The notes under the pieces are model-generated. The model ran no database searches and had not been told where the DNA came from. It was given only the letters and a program-made list of their open reading frames with translations. DNA of 64,000 nt from Melitaea cinxia (taxonomy: Eukaryota; Arthropoda; Insecta; Lepidoptera; Nymphalidae): assembly GCF_905220565.1 (NCBI RefSeq), contig NC_059404.1, positions 4,616,472-4,680,471 of the forward strand. The letters run 5' to 3'. This document shows positions 37,005 to 47,162 of this stretch, one piece after another. A program made the position numbers and the translations under genes. The first letter of the stretch is position 1. The number at the start of each line of letters is the position of its first letter.

Positions 37005-37424
37005 AAAAGCGGTATACCTGTTAAATAAAATAGACTGTGTGCCCGCACGGCAAAAGTGAAATCTTCATTCGCAATCGCAATCAAGCAATAACGCAATAAT
37101 TCCCGAGTTCACCCGATCGAGCCTGTCATCGTTCAGTAGCGAAGAGCAGCTGTCTGTATTTTTCTCGCTCGGGTACACTCGGCGGTCCCGAGTCAATCCG
37201 ATCGAGCCTTTCACCTCAGTGCGTGACGGATCAGCCTTACTTACTATCTACGAAAAAATGTGTGTGCGATGCGCCAAAAGAAGTTTTCACATAAAAAAAT
37301 GAATGTGCTTTAGACTACATGACTGATGTAAAAATTCTTTAGCGATAGGCCTGCATTGTGTCTTAGATATACGAAACGGAACTGGCTATGAGACAAAGAT
37401 AGAAAGAAAATGTGTGCCCGCACA

Positions 37425-37514
37425 TCTATTGCTCCGTTCGCCTGTATCAGCAAACGAACATTAAAAAAAAACAGTCAAATTTAAAACCTCCTCCTTTTTT
37501 AAGTCGGTTAATTA
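37425..37514 (-). repeat. Terminus of the CCGACTT inverted-repeat element
   Basis: CCTCCTCCTTTTTTAAGTCG then GTTAA is the exact inverse of the left end of the element at 49602. Only this end was recognised; sequence to the left, 37021-37424, is unassigned and relatively GC-rich. Confidence 0.6.
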
Positions 37515-37916
37515 ATGTTGTAGATACATTTAAAGAATATAATGGTGAGTGTAAATGAATTCCCAAGACGATGGTAACCAGTAAACTGCCACGTTCGCTG
37601 AGCCATAACAAGCGGTGTATCTAAAGTTTTATTACGAACGGTTTATTGTGGTCATAAACGAGAGTACATTTTTGACAAATAAACAAACTACGAAGTGAGT
37701 TTCTTAAATCGGCGTCGTACGTGCCTAGTTTCTCAAGTAGTACTTTAAAATAAATTTAAGATATCTTCCAGTATTAAATATTCTATTATTAGAATAATGT
37801 TTAACACTAAGTTAAATCAAAATTAGTTTTATTTATTTCCATTGAATTGTATTAAAGTTAAGATTGTAGTTTTCGTATGATAATGTATTCAATAACGATA
37901 TTTAGATAAATATAAG

Positions 37917-38096
37917 CGTACCTGATGGTAAGCGCTTACCGTAGCCCTGCAACACCAGAATCACTGCAAGCGCTATGTCGCTATCTATGTCGCCTATAGA
38001 TACGGGTGGCCACCTTATTCACCAGAGGAACACAACACTATTTGAGAGCAATGTTACGTAGCTGTGATCTTCTGTAAGGTTGATATATTCTTGAAT
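37917..38096 (-). repeat. SINE-like repeat, family B, inverted copy
   Basis: The plus strand reads CCTGATGGTAAGCGCTTACC, CTGCAACACCAGAATC, CACCTTATTCACCAGAGGAA and AGCTGTGATCTTCTGTAAGG, the inverse of family B with its 5' end lost. Confidence 0.8.
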
Positions 38097-38112
38097 GATA
38101 AGGAATTTTAAT

Positions 38113-38361
38113 ACGAGTCAGTGCACAGCAAGAAATACCTTTCACAAAATTAGGCGGTTCAATTGATCAACCTCAACCTTAGAAAAGAAAGAATATTGGT
38201 CTAAAATAGTGTTGTGTTCCTGTGGAGAGTAACGGTTCCAGTGCTTAGGGAGGGTTGAAAGGAGGGTCGGTTTGTGATGCTGTTAGTGTTGCAGGTGTCC
38301 ATTAGCAACGGTAACCTCTTACAATCATAGTGTACGCCTGTTTGTCACCTTTATTTTTTTT
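38113..38361 (+). repeat. SINE-like repeat, family B, direct copy
   Basis: GTGCACAGCAAGAAATACCT, CAACCTCAACCTTAGAAAAG, TTGTGTTCCTGTGGAGAGTA, GTTGCAGGTGTCCATTAG, then a T-rich end. It is strongly diverged and lies head to head with the inverted copy at 37917. Confidence 0.75.
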
Positions 38362-38847
38362 TAATAAAAACAACCTTTTAAAAAATTGACTATGTTAATT
38401 TTATTTTTAAGCTATGTTAATTTAATTTTTAATATTTCTTCTGTGGTTTATAATGTACGGTATTTATTAATATAATCTTCTTAATCAACCGACGATTAAA
38501 TAGAAAAATACTAACTCCTTAAACAATAAAGTTTTGCCTATATCTTTTATTAGTAACGTTTATTAAATACCAAACGTTTGTTAAGATACATGGCTAGATT
38601 TCTAGATACAAAGGTAATCTAAATTCCAGGCGAAATATTTCGTCTTAAAACTGTCTTGTACGTGCCTAACTTACAGTCCTGCTGATTGAGTAGCAACAGA
38701 ACTTTTTCTGCAAAATATTACAAGAGGTTTTCTTGTAATTGCTTTATTATTTTTGTATACCAATTCAGAAATATAAAGTGGGTCTAATTATAAATAAATT
38801 ATGTAGTTTATTGTAATTAGATGACATACCATACGTATTTGTTTTAT

Positions 38848-38950
38848 TACGCTTCAGCCTGTAATATCTCACTGCAAGACAGAGGCCTCATTCCCCATGT
38901 AGGAGAAGGATCAGCTGCCACCACGCTGCTCCAATGCGGGTTGCTGTTTA
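38848..38950 (-). repeat. SINE family A, 3' fragment
   Basis: GCTTCAGCCTGTAATATCTC, then AGGCCTCATTCCCCATGTAG, GGAGAAGGATCAG and CACGCTGCTCCAATGCGGGT, the inverted tail of family A. Confidence 0.75.
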
Positions 38951-39327
38951 TTAAGCCTATTTGTTTTCTATTAGTTACCTAAACATACAGGTATTAAGTT
39001 GCCCACCGTATATGAATATTATACCATTACATGTACTTTAGAGAATTAAAGATATAATTACAAAGCACTTCAATTTCGTAACTGATTGCAATAATACGTA
39101 AAATACAAATGTATAAATAGTAATTTGTATAATTTGTTTTGAAATGCCCTTAAAGAAACATTGAAAAGTCATTATTTTAATACATGATGTCAATCAATTT
39201 CGGTGGATTAAATTGTTATTATAAATCGATTTTGATCAACTAAAATGGTTTTGATTATTATGAACATTACAATTATATCTTCATGTGACAGTATATTTCA
39301 AAATACTAGCAACGCTGAACGAACAAA

Positions 39328-42300
39328 ATGTCTGTTGAAGTAAAAACCCCGAAGTTAAACAACTATTTGGAACCAAAAACTACAATAGACCAGATGAAAT
39401 ATTTGATTATTTTTGAAACATTCATTGGAATAAATCGCTTATACTTATGTGGATACAGAAAATGTGTTCTATGGTTGAGTTATACATACGACGTGTTGTT
39501 ACTTCTCGTGACAGCTACTTTGGTGATTCGCTATAACTACGTCAAAACATTCAATTTTAGCAAAAAAGTGATCATTGTCGAGTATTTGTCACTAGGCTTT
39601 GGCGCTTTATTGATGCGTAAGACATCGCGTAAATTCTTTTCTAGTCTTCAATTGTTTGACGAAAAACTTAATATCGGAGACGATGCACCGCTATTGTCCC
39701 CAAAAAGCTGGTACTTATATGGCGTTAGGGCTATATTATTTTATACTCTTTCTGAAATAATTTTCTCTGTACTTTTTGTTTTCTTTCTCACTCATGCATC
39801 ATTCGAAGGCTTAATCATTTATTTACCTATTATAGTTCACGATGTTGAGATGATTTTTTACTGTTATTTACTCGCTTTAATATTCTCAAGGCTTGCTCTC
39901 GTAAAGGCGCATGTTGCTAAGGTATTTCATATGAACATAAAAAATCATCCTGATAGCAAAGATTCTGAGACTATAAGAGAACTAGTAAAGAGAGTAAATT
40001 TAGACGTCAGTTCTGTTCACGATCTCTACGATTTGCTTCACAAATGTTCAAAGAGACTCAGCTGTCTAATGAGTTTATCGGTAAAAATCATATTTATTTT
40101 TATATTTTGAACATATTACCAACTATTTTAAGTAATCTGAAGTTTGTGTACTATTATATAGTACAAGTATAATAGTTCTGTATAATTCTGTAAATTCTTC
40201 TAGGAAAATACTCTTATTATAAAGAATAGATAGAGAGCTAAATGTTTCACGGTAATTCATTGGGGGTTGGCTGAAATTCGTGTCAGAAATTTTTCTTAAC
40301 CGTAAATTTCTAATGATTTATTTGTTATCACCAAGAAGGAAAGGTTTTTAGAAATCTCTAGATTAATTCATGTTTACAGATGATAGCAATAATAATAACA
40401 TCCGGCTTATCAACTATATCTGTATTGAAGCATACAATTACGATGATTCAAAATATAGAGGCTTATTCTTATCCTGAGGTTTGTATGGCTTTTTTATTAT
40501 TATTTAGTTTTATCACTAAATTAAAATGGAAAATGTATTTTATTTCAATAAACTGATAACATTTACAAAAATATATTTTTGCATTGGTATACTTCTTTAT
40601 TAATGACAGTTATTGTCAACTTGAAAAAAAATATATACATTTATAATAATGCTAGTAGATTCTACTCAGACGGACTAAAGTAGTGTATAATCATTGTATC
40701 TATTTATTAATAAAAATGAATGTTTCTAAGCCCTTAAATCGAGAATGGCTCGACCAATTCGGCTAATTTATTTCTTTTGTATGTTCCTTAAGGCCCACAG
40801 AAGGTTTTCATCATTACAGCCTATACAGTCCACTGCTGGACATAGGCCTCCACAAGTTTACCACAAGTTATGTGTTTTGCCCATAGTCACCACGCTGGGC
40901 AGGCGGGTTGGTGACCGCAGTACTGGCTTTGTCGCACCGAAGACGCTGCTGCCCGTCTTCGGCCTGTGTATTTCAAAGCCAGCAGTTGGGTGGTTATCCC
41001 GCCACCGGTCGGCTTTTTAAGTTCCAAGGTGGTAGCGGAACTGTGTTATCCCTTAGTCGCCTCTTACGACACCCACGGGAAGAGAGGGGGTGGCTAAATT
41101 CTTTAGTTCCGTAGCCACACAGCACACAGAAGGTTTTAATACCAATTAAAAAAATACTATTAACTTTTGACAGAATGAAGTCTGTCCGGGCAGTTAGTTC
41201 TATAATAATAATTTAGGATCTCTTTGTATTCCATATTATTTTATGATTCACCTTTCATGCGCTAGAACTACCAGACTGCTTGGAGATCTCTTTTCAATCA
41301 CGCGTCATGGAACAGTAGTGCGAAAAATAGTCGCCACTAAGGTCTTCTGAAGCCATTTTTAAGTAATTTCTGTAATACTAATTAATCTCCTATTTTTCCA
41401 TAAGGAATATCTGCCAACGCTGGAATACTTATTTATATTCTATCCAATTAAATGCCTAACTTACAGAGTCTTAAGGGTTAAATAATATTTACAATTTCAA
41501 AAGCAGTTCAGGAATAAAGGTTTATGCAAAATATTAATATTTATAAACTAATCATTGTACTAGGCACAACTTCTGTTAATAAACGTTTTTTTAGAAAATT
41601 TTGTTCTTGTAGCTGGGACGTTAAAGGTTATTCTATGCTTAGAATTAAAACGTTGATATTTTAAAATATAATTTTAAAACCAAATATGACGAGTCGATTT
41701 CTTTGTTCACTATTTATACGACAGAACTTCACCTTTCTGAACACGTCGACCAACGGCCGACATAGGTTTTATCAAAACATTCGTATTTTCCAAAGAAACT
41801 GCTATTACGTTCTTGAGGTACCTGTCGTGTATTCGGCCAATTTTATATCTGACACTTGTACTGAGGACTCCAAATAGAAGAGGAATACTGTAGAGTAGAT
41901 TTTACAAATGTGTTATACAAGAGTGTATCGGTGGATCTCCTGGATATCCTGAGCACCATATACGATACTTTTTTAAATTAAGAAATAAAGAGTTTACTGA
42001 AAAATAATTACTAACTCAATCTAGGTCATTCTGAAACCCTATACAGTGATGTTGATGTTGTCTTTAGTTATCTTAAAAAAAATACTGTCATCGACGTATA
42101 ATAAAAATTTGGAGCACTTAAAAGTTATAGTAATATCATTTATATGTATGTTGAATAATAAAGGCCCCAGATTGGATTCCTGAGGTATCCCGGGTGGCAC
42201 TGGGATAAAAGATAAGGTGAATCCTTTTATAGTAACTGCCTAGCTACGGTTAGTTAGGCACTATTCAATACAACGGGAAGGTCGCTATGCACACCAATGT

Positions 42301-44364
42301 ACTTAAATCTTTCAAGAAGTATCAAATGGGATATTTTATCGAATGCCTTAGAAAAATCTATGTACATGGCGACAATCTGAAAATCTTTATCTATTGCACA
42401 TGAAAGAAATCAATGTATTACAAAAGATTTATCTCCATTGATTTTCTATTAATAAATTAATTAAAATAGTATAATATTGTATATAATCTTATCAAATATC
42501 TTCGGAATACAACTTAACTTTGAAATAGGACGGTAATTTTTTATGATGTGTTTATCACCGCTTTTAAGGATTGGTACGTAAATAGATAAGATGTTTACTA
42601 ATTATTTATAAAATATTGTTGTGTCGATTTTAAAGTTTGTAAGGATAAAAATTTTAGGGCCCCTTTATTTCTTATTGCGGCTCAGTCATAAAATTCATTC
42701 TTATTAGACACTTACTAGCTGTTCACTAACTCTTTCCCAAATTTCAAGCCTGCGGAATAAAAAGTGAAGGAAGGTCTTTCATACTAACTCACGAAACCTT
42801 CGATCGAAAAATCCGTTCTGAACGGACCTCTACTAACTATAAACTACCTCCCTGCTGAATTTCGTCTTTTTGCGATTTTAAGATTTCATGATTATTGATG
42901 ATGATTTATATTCTTTGAGTCATTTACTTACACATAGTAAGAAATTATATCCTCAGGTTAGAAGGTAATATTGTTTTACAAATAACTAAAAATGAACTAA
43001 TCTTCTGTTTTTCAGGCCATAGAGTCGATTGCTATTTTTTCAATCGCACGAACTTTTAAGTTAACATTACTTTTGACTTTACCTTGTTTTATCACAAATA
43101 AAACTAAATCTGAAGTGAGTATCATACGTGAAATTATATACGACGCTTTGAATAGGAACAATCAAGGTAAGGATTAACTACTTGCTTTTTTTAAACAATT
43201 AGGTAAAGAAAATAATTAATAAATAACCTCTTCACACTCAACGGCCCTCAGTAGGATTTTCTCCTGTGTTGGGGGTCCGGAAACACACACAATACACATG
43301 CACAAACGCCCAGACCACGACAAACATCTATATGGCCGATACAAATATTTGTCGTGAGTGGGGATTGAACCCGCGACCGTCAGCACAACAGTCAGTACTG
43401 TGACCGCTGCGTCAACGCGTCGTTAAAATATAAATAATGTAGATTATATTATATTGCGAGAAGCGAAGGTTCCTTTATTAAGCTTTTGCTTCTACTAAAT
43501 GTTATATAAATCTAGTAGTATCAATAAATAAACAGTAAGTAAATGAATTAAAAATATACAGACAATCGTATCGGGTAATCGTTTCCAAGGCTAAATGCCT
43601 GTGTTTTAAGTAACCATCAGCTGATGTAGATTGTTATTTTTTTTGTAATATGTGACTCGAGACAAAATCAATAAATAAATTCCTGAATTAAAAGCAGGGT
43701 AACTGGAAACTGCCCAAACACGCTAGTAAATGTATTATTGTGTTCTGGGTTAAATTTTAATACTCCATACCACACATATGTTTATAAATCAATCATCAAT
43801 CATTACAGCCTATATAGTCCACTGCTGGACATAGGCCTCCACAAGTTTACGCCAAAAATAACGTGAACGTGTCATGTGTTTTGCCCATAGTCACCACGCT
43901 GGGCAGGCAGGCGGGTTGGTGAACACAGTACTGGCTTTGTCGCACCGAAGACGCTGCTGCCCGTCTTCGGCCTGTGTATTTCAAAGCCAGCAGTTGGATG
44001 GTTATCCCGCCACCGGTCGGCTTTTTAAGTTCCAAGGTGGTGGCGGAACTGTGTTATTCCTTAGTCGCCTCTTACGACACCCACGGGAAGAGAGGGGGTA
44101 GTTATATTCTTTAGTACCGTAGCTACACAGTACTATATAGTATATGTTAAGTAATCATTTGAATACAATTATGAATAAATAATTGTTTTAGATAAGATCG
44201 AGCGTCGCAAGATTAAGGCATTTTTCCAGTTGGTTTGTGAAAATGAATTTGAATACTCGTTTTTGGGGGTCATCAATCTGAATATGTCGCTGCCTTTGAG
44301 CTATTGTAGTCTTTGCACTACTTATCTTATTATTGTAATACAATTTTCTAAATTTTTAGATTAA
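39328..44364 (+). CDS. Insect gustatory receptor (seven-transmembrane chemoreceptor), four exons
   Basis: Exons 39328-40080, 40380-40478, 43016-43166 and 44192-44364 join into 1176 bases, 391 residues, without a stop. Junctions are GT/AG, with phases 0, 0 and 1. An in-frame TGA 12 bases upstream supports the ATG. Exon 1 holds most transmembrane helices. The last exon ends with TYLIIVIQF at residues 378-386, the TY(x)5QF signature in the last helix of insect gustatory receptors, preceded by VINLNMSLPLSYCSLC. Three introns near the C-terminus and a length near 390 are usual for the family. Such proteins are ligand-gated cation channels on taste neurons; the ligand cannot be read here. The ending resembles the large lepidopteran candidate bitter clade (inference). 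Transposons fill introns 2 and 3 but no exon is hit, so the gene looks functional. Confidence 0.93.
40699..41198 (+). mobile_element. Helitron-like element split by a SINE, in receptor intron 2
   Basis: Left part 40699-40808: TCTATTTATTAATAAAAATG and ATGGCTCGACCAATTCGGCT. Right part 41125-41198: TTTTGACAGAATGAAGTCTG then TCCGGGCAGTTAG, a hairpin and terminus. The copy at 59005-59183 shows the uninterrupted form. Confidence 0.8.
40809..41124 (-). mobile_element. RTE-tailed SINE (family C) with 13-bp target duplication
   Basis: CACAGAAGGTTTT flanks it at 40796-40808 and 41125-41137. On the minus strand it runs from GCTGTGTGGCTACGGAACTA through GTCGTAAGAGGCGACTAAGG and GAGGCCTATGTCCAGCAGTG to a short ATG-type tail. 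The 3' end resembles the RTE LINE at 10369-10406 (GAGGCCTATGTCCAGCAGCG), so the RTE machinery probably moves it. Confidence 0.88.
41720..42615 (-). pseudogene. Decayed Jockey/CR1-type LINE in receptor intron 2
   Basis: Minus-strand pieces, in order: PILKSGDKHIIKNYRPISKL, IPKIFDKIIYN, AMYIDFSKAFDKISHLILLE, a Gly-Pro block around GLYYSTY/LFNI, KFLLYVDDS, then LYNTFVKSTLQYSSSIWSPQ near 41900. These match reverse-transcriptase blocks and the C-terminal WSP region of Jockey/CR1 LINEs. Many stops and frame changes show an old copy, much older than the LINE at 6202. The catalytic box reads YVDD where most such LINEs have YADD or FADD. Confidence 0.85.
42715..42870 (-). repeat. Helitron-like fragment
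   Basis: ACTAGCTGTTCACTAACTCT is followed by AATCCGTTCTGAACGGACCT and CTACCTCCCTGCTGAATTTC, resembling parts of the element at 24459-26003. The right limit is unclear. Confidence 0.55.
43238..43423 (-). repeat. tRNA-headed SINE with a different tail (family A head)
   Basis: On the minus strand: head ACGCGTTGACGCAGCGGTCA, B box GGTTCAATCCCC, ACAAATATTTGTATCGGCCA, and then an end around ATCCTACTGAGGGCCGT instead of the TGCCTCGGAGAGCAC body. The copy at 57555-57749 has the same form. It lies in receptor intron 3. Confidence 0.82.
43799..44130 (-). mobile_element. RTE-tailed SINE (family C), receptor intron 3
   Basis: Nearly the same as the copy at 40809, with the extra block ACGCCAAAAATAACGTGAAC that the other has lost. 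It ends 60 bases before the last receptor exon. Target duplication not clear. Confidence 0.87.
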
Positions 44365-44422
44365 TTCTTATTCGTGTGACTTTCATCTCATAATTTGTAA
44401 AAAAAAAAAATTGTAATAAGTA

Positions 44423-44428
44423 AATAAA
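44423..44428 (+). promoter_or_regulatory. Poly(A) signal of the gustatory receptor gene
   Basis: AATAAA lies 58 bases after the receptor stop codon, the first such signal downstream. Confidence 0.6.
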
Positions 44429-45441
44429 AAATATTTCAATAGTCATTATTAAATATTTTGTGAATTAAAAGGCACAAAGAACTACGAGTAAAATATACGA
44501 TTAAATTACCATACACCTTTATAATTAATACTCGTTTAAAATGCGCCAAACCAAAAGGTACATATGTAATTATAAAAATAAGTAGTTGGGCTAAATGATA
44601 ACTTTACATTAAATCAATATTTCACATACGATATGACTGGAGTTTAGTTGATTAAATTTAATAAAAATGAGGCACCTTTTTAAAGGAGATGGGGACTTTT
44701 GGGCCAAAATGTAATGAGTAGAGATATTGTTTAGAAAATTGGTCATATTTTTTTATTTTAAAATATAAAATATCAGCTTAATTCTGAATCTAGAAGCGAA
44801 GAAAATTGAGAAAGATAGTTTTCATCAAATTATTTGGGTATCGATTCAACTTTAATCGATTACAGAATTCAAAAAGAAAATGTTTGCACTAGTTAATTAA
44901 CTCAAGTTAATTAGATGCACAATTAAAGCTGTAAACAATAAAAAACATTTAAATAAAGTTACATTAATATCGAAAATATCAATTAATATCTGATAAACCA
45001 AAATGATTATCGATTTCGTATCGATTTAAAATAAATCATATATTTAATAACAGCTTTGACAGCTGACTAACAGTAATACTGTGTCCGTCACTCGTTTCGT
45101 GTTTACTGTTTTCCGATGCATTCTGAGTCCATTCCTGATATTTATTTATGGTTTCAAGTGTACATCAATATTTGTAATGAGTTTTCAAACAGTTTTCACT
45201 AAATATAACAAACATTAATGCTAGAAAAACTAAGTGATCGGGTTTTTTTATAGACATTGTAACATAACCTCACTTTTACAAAAAGTCTAATAACTCCACT
45301 CTCAGATAGCCAAAATATAGACAATTTTCAACGAGGGTTCAATAAGCCTAAAAGCAAGAATTGATACCATTTTCATTTCATTACATTTTGGCCCAAGAAT
45401 GTATGGAATCGTATCCATCTCCTTTATTTAAATGAATATTT
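44429..45441. other. AT-rich downstream flank, no gene seen
   Basis: No coding or repeat signal recognised. Confidence 0.4.
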
Positions 45442-45785
45442 GATGACGCGTTGGCGCAACGGTCACAGCACTAGTTTGTGGCTGTTGCGCTGGCGGTTGC
45501 GGGTTCGATCCCCGCACATGACAAACATTTGTATTGGCCATACAGATGTTTGCTGTGGTCTAGGTGTTTGTGCAGTCCTTGTGGGTCTCCCAACCGTGCC
45601 TCGGAGAGCACATTAAGCCGTCGGTCCCGGTCATTATCATGTACACCTGATAGAGATCGTTACTCATAGTAAGGAATATATCCGCAACCCGAGTTGGAGC
45701 AGCGTGGTGGATTAAGCTCTGATGTTTTACTCCATGGGAAAAGAGGCTTATGCCGAGCAGTGGGATATTACAGGCTGAAGCGTAA
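45442..45785 (+). repeat. tRNA-headed SINE, family A, second subfamily, full length
   Basis: GATGACGCGTTGGCGCAACG head, GGTTCGATCCCCGC B box, GTGCCTCGGAGAGCACATTA, CCTGATAGAGATCGTTACTC, then TTACAGGCTGAAGCG. It is among the best-preserved copies here. Confidence 0.9.
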
Positions 45786-46040
45786 GCGCGAATATTCTGA
45801 AGGTGACTTGAGTCGAATTATAGTTAACCTACATAATATACTTTATACACGGTCAGTTATATTCATTCTCGGGCAGAACGTTCCTGCATATTTTATAACG
45901 GTTCTCATTGGATGTCATATCTAATGACATTTGCTCATCTGTATTTTGTCCGAAAAGGAATGAATTTGATCAACGTCAGAGTTGACACGTAGCTTTTATA
46001 ATAATATTATGCCCTTAAAAGAGAAATTCTTATGTATACA

Positions 46041-46334
46041 TCTATACAAATAAATTAAATTAAAGTGTCTGTTTGTAATATTAAATAACTGCTTTTTACT
46101 ATATACATCCAACAAAATAATATTTTTTTTACAATTTTAGTCTGTCTGTCTGTTTATTCCGGTTAATCTCTGAAACGGCTGGACCGATTTTGACAGAACT
46201 TTCACTGGCATATAGCTGATATAATAAGGAGTTACTTAGGCTACTTTTATTTTAGAAATTTATTTTATTAATCTGCGAAACGAACAATAACTTTTTTGTT
46301 AAATTCAACGCGGACGAAGTCGCGGGCATTGCTC

Positions 46335-46337
<3 letters not shown>
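46041..46337 (+). mobile_element. Helitron-like element, family H1
   Basis: 5' TCTATACAAATAAATTAAAT, the body motif AAACGGCTGGACCGATTTTG and a 3' hairpin CGCGGACGAAGTCGCG. The terminal CTAG is changed (GCTCGTA). A (TA)n run follows at once. Related copies: 52093, 54011, 57782, 60497. Confidence 0.78.

Positions 46338-46367
<30 letters not shown>
46335..46367. repeat. (TA)n microsatellite at a Helitron-like 3' end
   Basis: About 16 TA units directly after the element end. Confidence 0.92.
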
Positions 46368-46371
<4 letters not shown>

Positions 46372-46919
46372 AGAGAATTGCTATATAGGTTCTACAAGAA
46401 TAATGTACACTTCAGCTGCACTTTTCTTGAAATTAAAGCAATACATTTAAATCTCCCGCAAACGCTACAAATTTACACACATTTTGTACAGTTTCAATTC
46501 AATAAAAACAAGTATTTAAAAAGAAAAAACTCAAAGCAATATGAAAAGATACATATTTTATAATGCCTATCAGAAACGACTGCAATCTTCTATCCCTAAT
46601 CAATATCCATGACAGTTTAAGCCATCTTTTAAAAACGGACCGAATTATTTTGTGCATCTAAATCAGTAGACATTTATTACATTTGTTATATTTTAGATAT
46701 GAGAAATAAGAATTCAATATATAAAAGATTGGCGTAATGAACTATAACACTTTATTATCCGATATAAAATATCGTAGCTATCGTAGTCATAAAACTGTAA
46801 GAACACTATTAAAGTGAGGGTATAAGATAAATGAACAGTAAGTAACAAGAATTACAACTGGTTAATTATAATTGAATTAGTTATATATTTTAAATATTTA
46901 ATATTCAATAATCACCTAA

Positions 46920-47162
46920 ACGTCGGGGCAGAAATTTGTATTTCTACAAATATTTGTCAACGTTTTGCTTTATGTCCTTATGGGTTATCCCAACGTGCCT
47001 CGGAGAGCACATAACGCTGTTTGTGTCGGTTGTTATCACAGACACCTGATAGCGATTGTTACCCCTAGTAGGGTACTGCCAACTCTCAGTAGAGAAACGT
47101 ATTGAGTAATAAATTATATGGAGAAAATGGTCTTCATTTAACAGTGGGACACTATAGAATTA
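46920..47162 (+). repeat. SINE family A, head missing
   Basis: TTTGTATTTCTACAAATATT, then GTGCCTCGGAGAGCACATAA, ACCTGATAGCGATTGTTACC and a degenerate AACAGTGGGACACTATAG end. Confidence 0.78.

Noticed and set aside
40745..41114. Two overlapping open frames inside receptor intron 2
   Set aside because: They are made of the RTE-tailed SINE; the same frames recur in the copy at 43847-44101.
43016..43114. Shorter version of receptor exon 3 ending at GTGAGT
   Set aside because: It would remain in phase 0 and then not join in frame with the last exon, whose first two bases complete a Gly/Asp codon begun at 43166.
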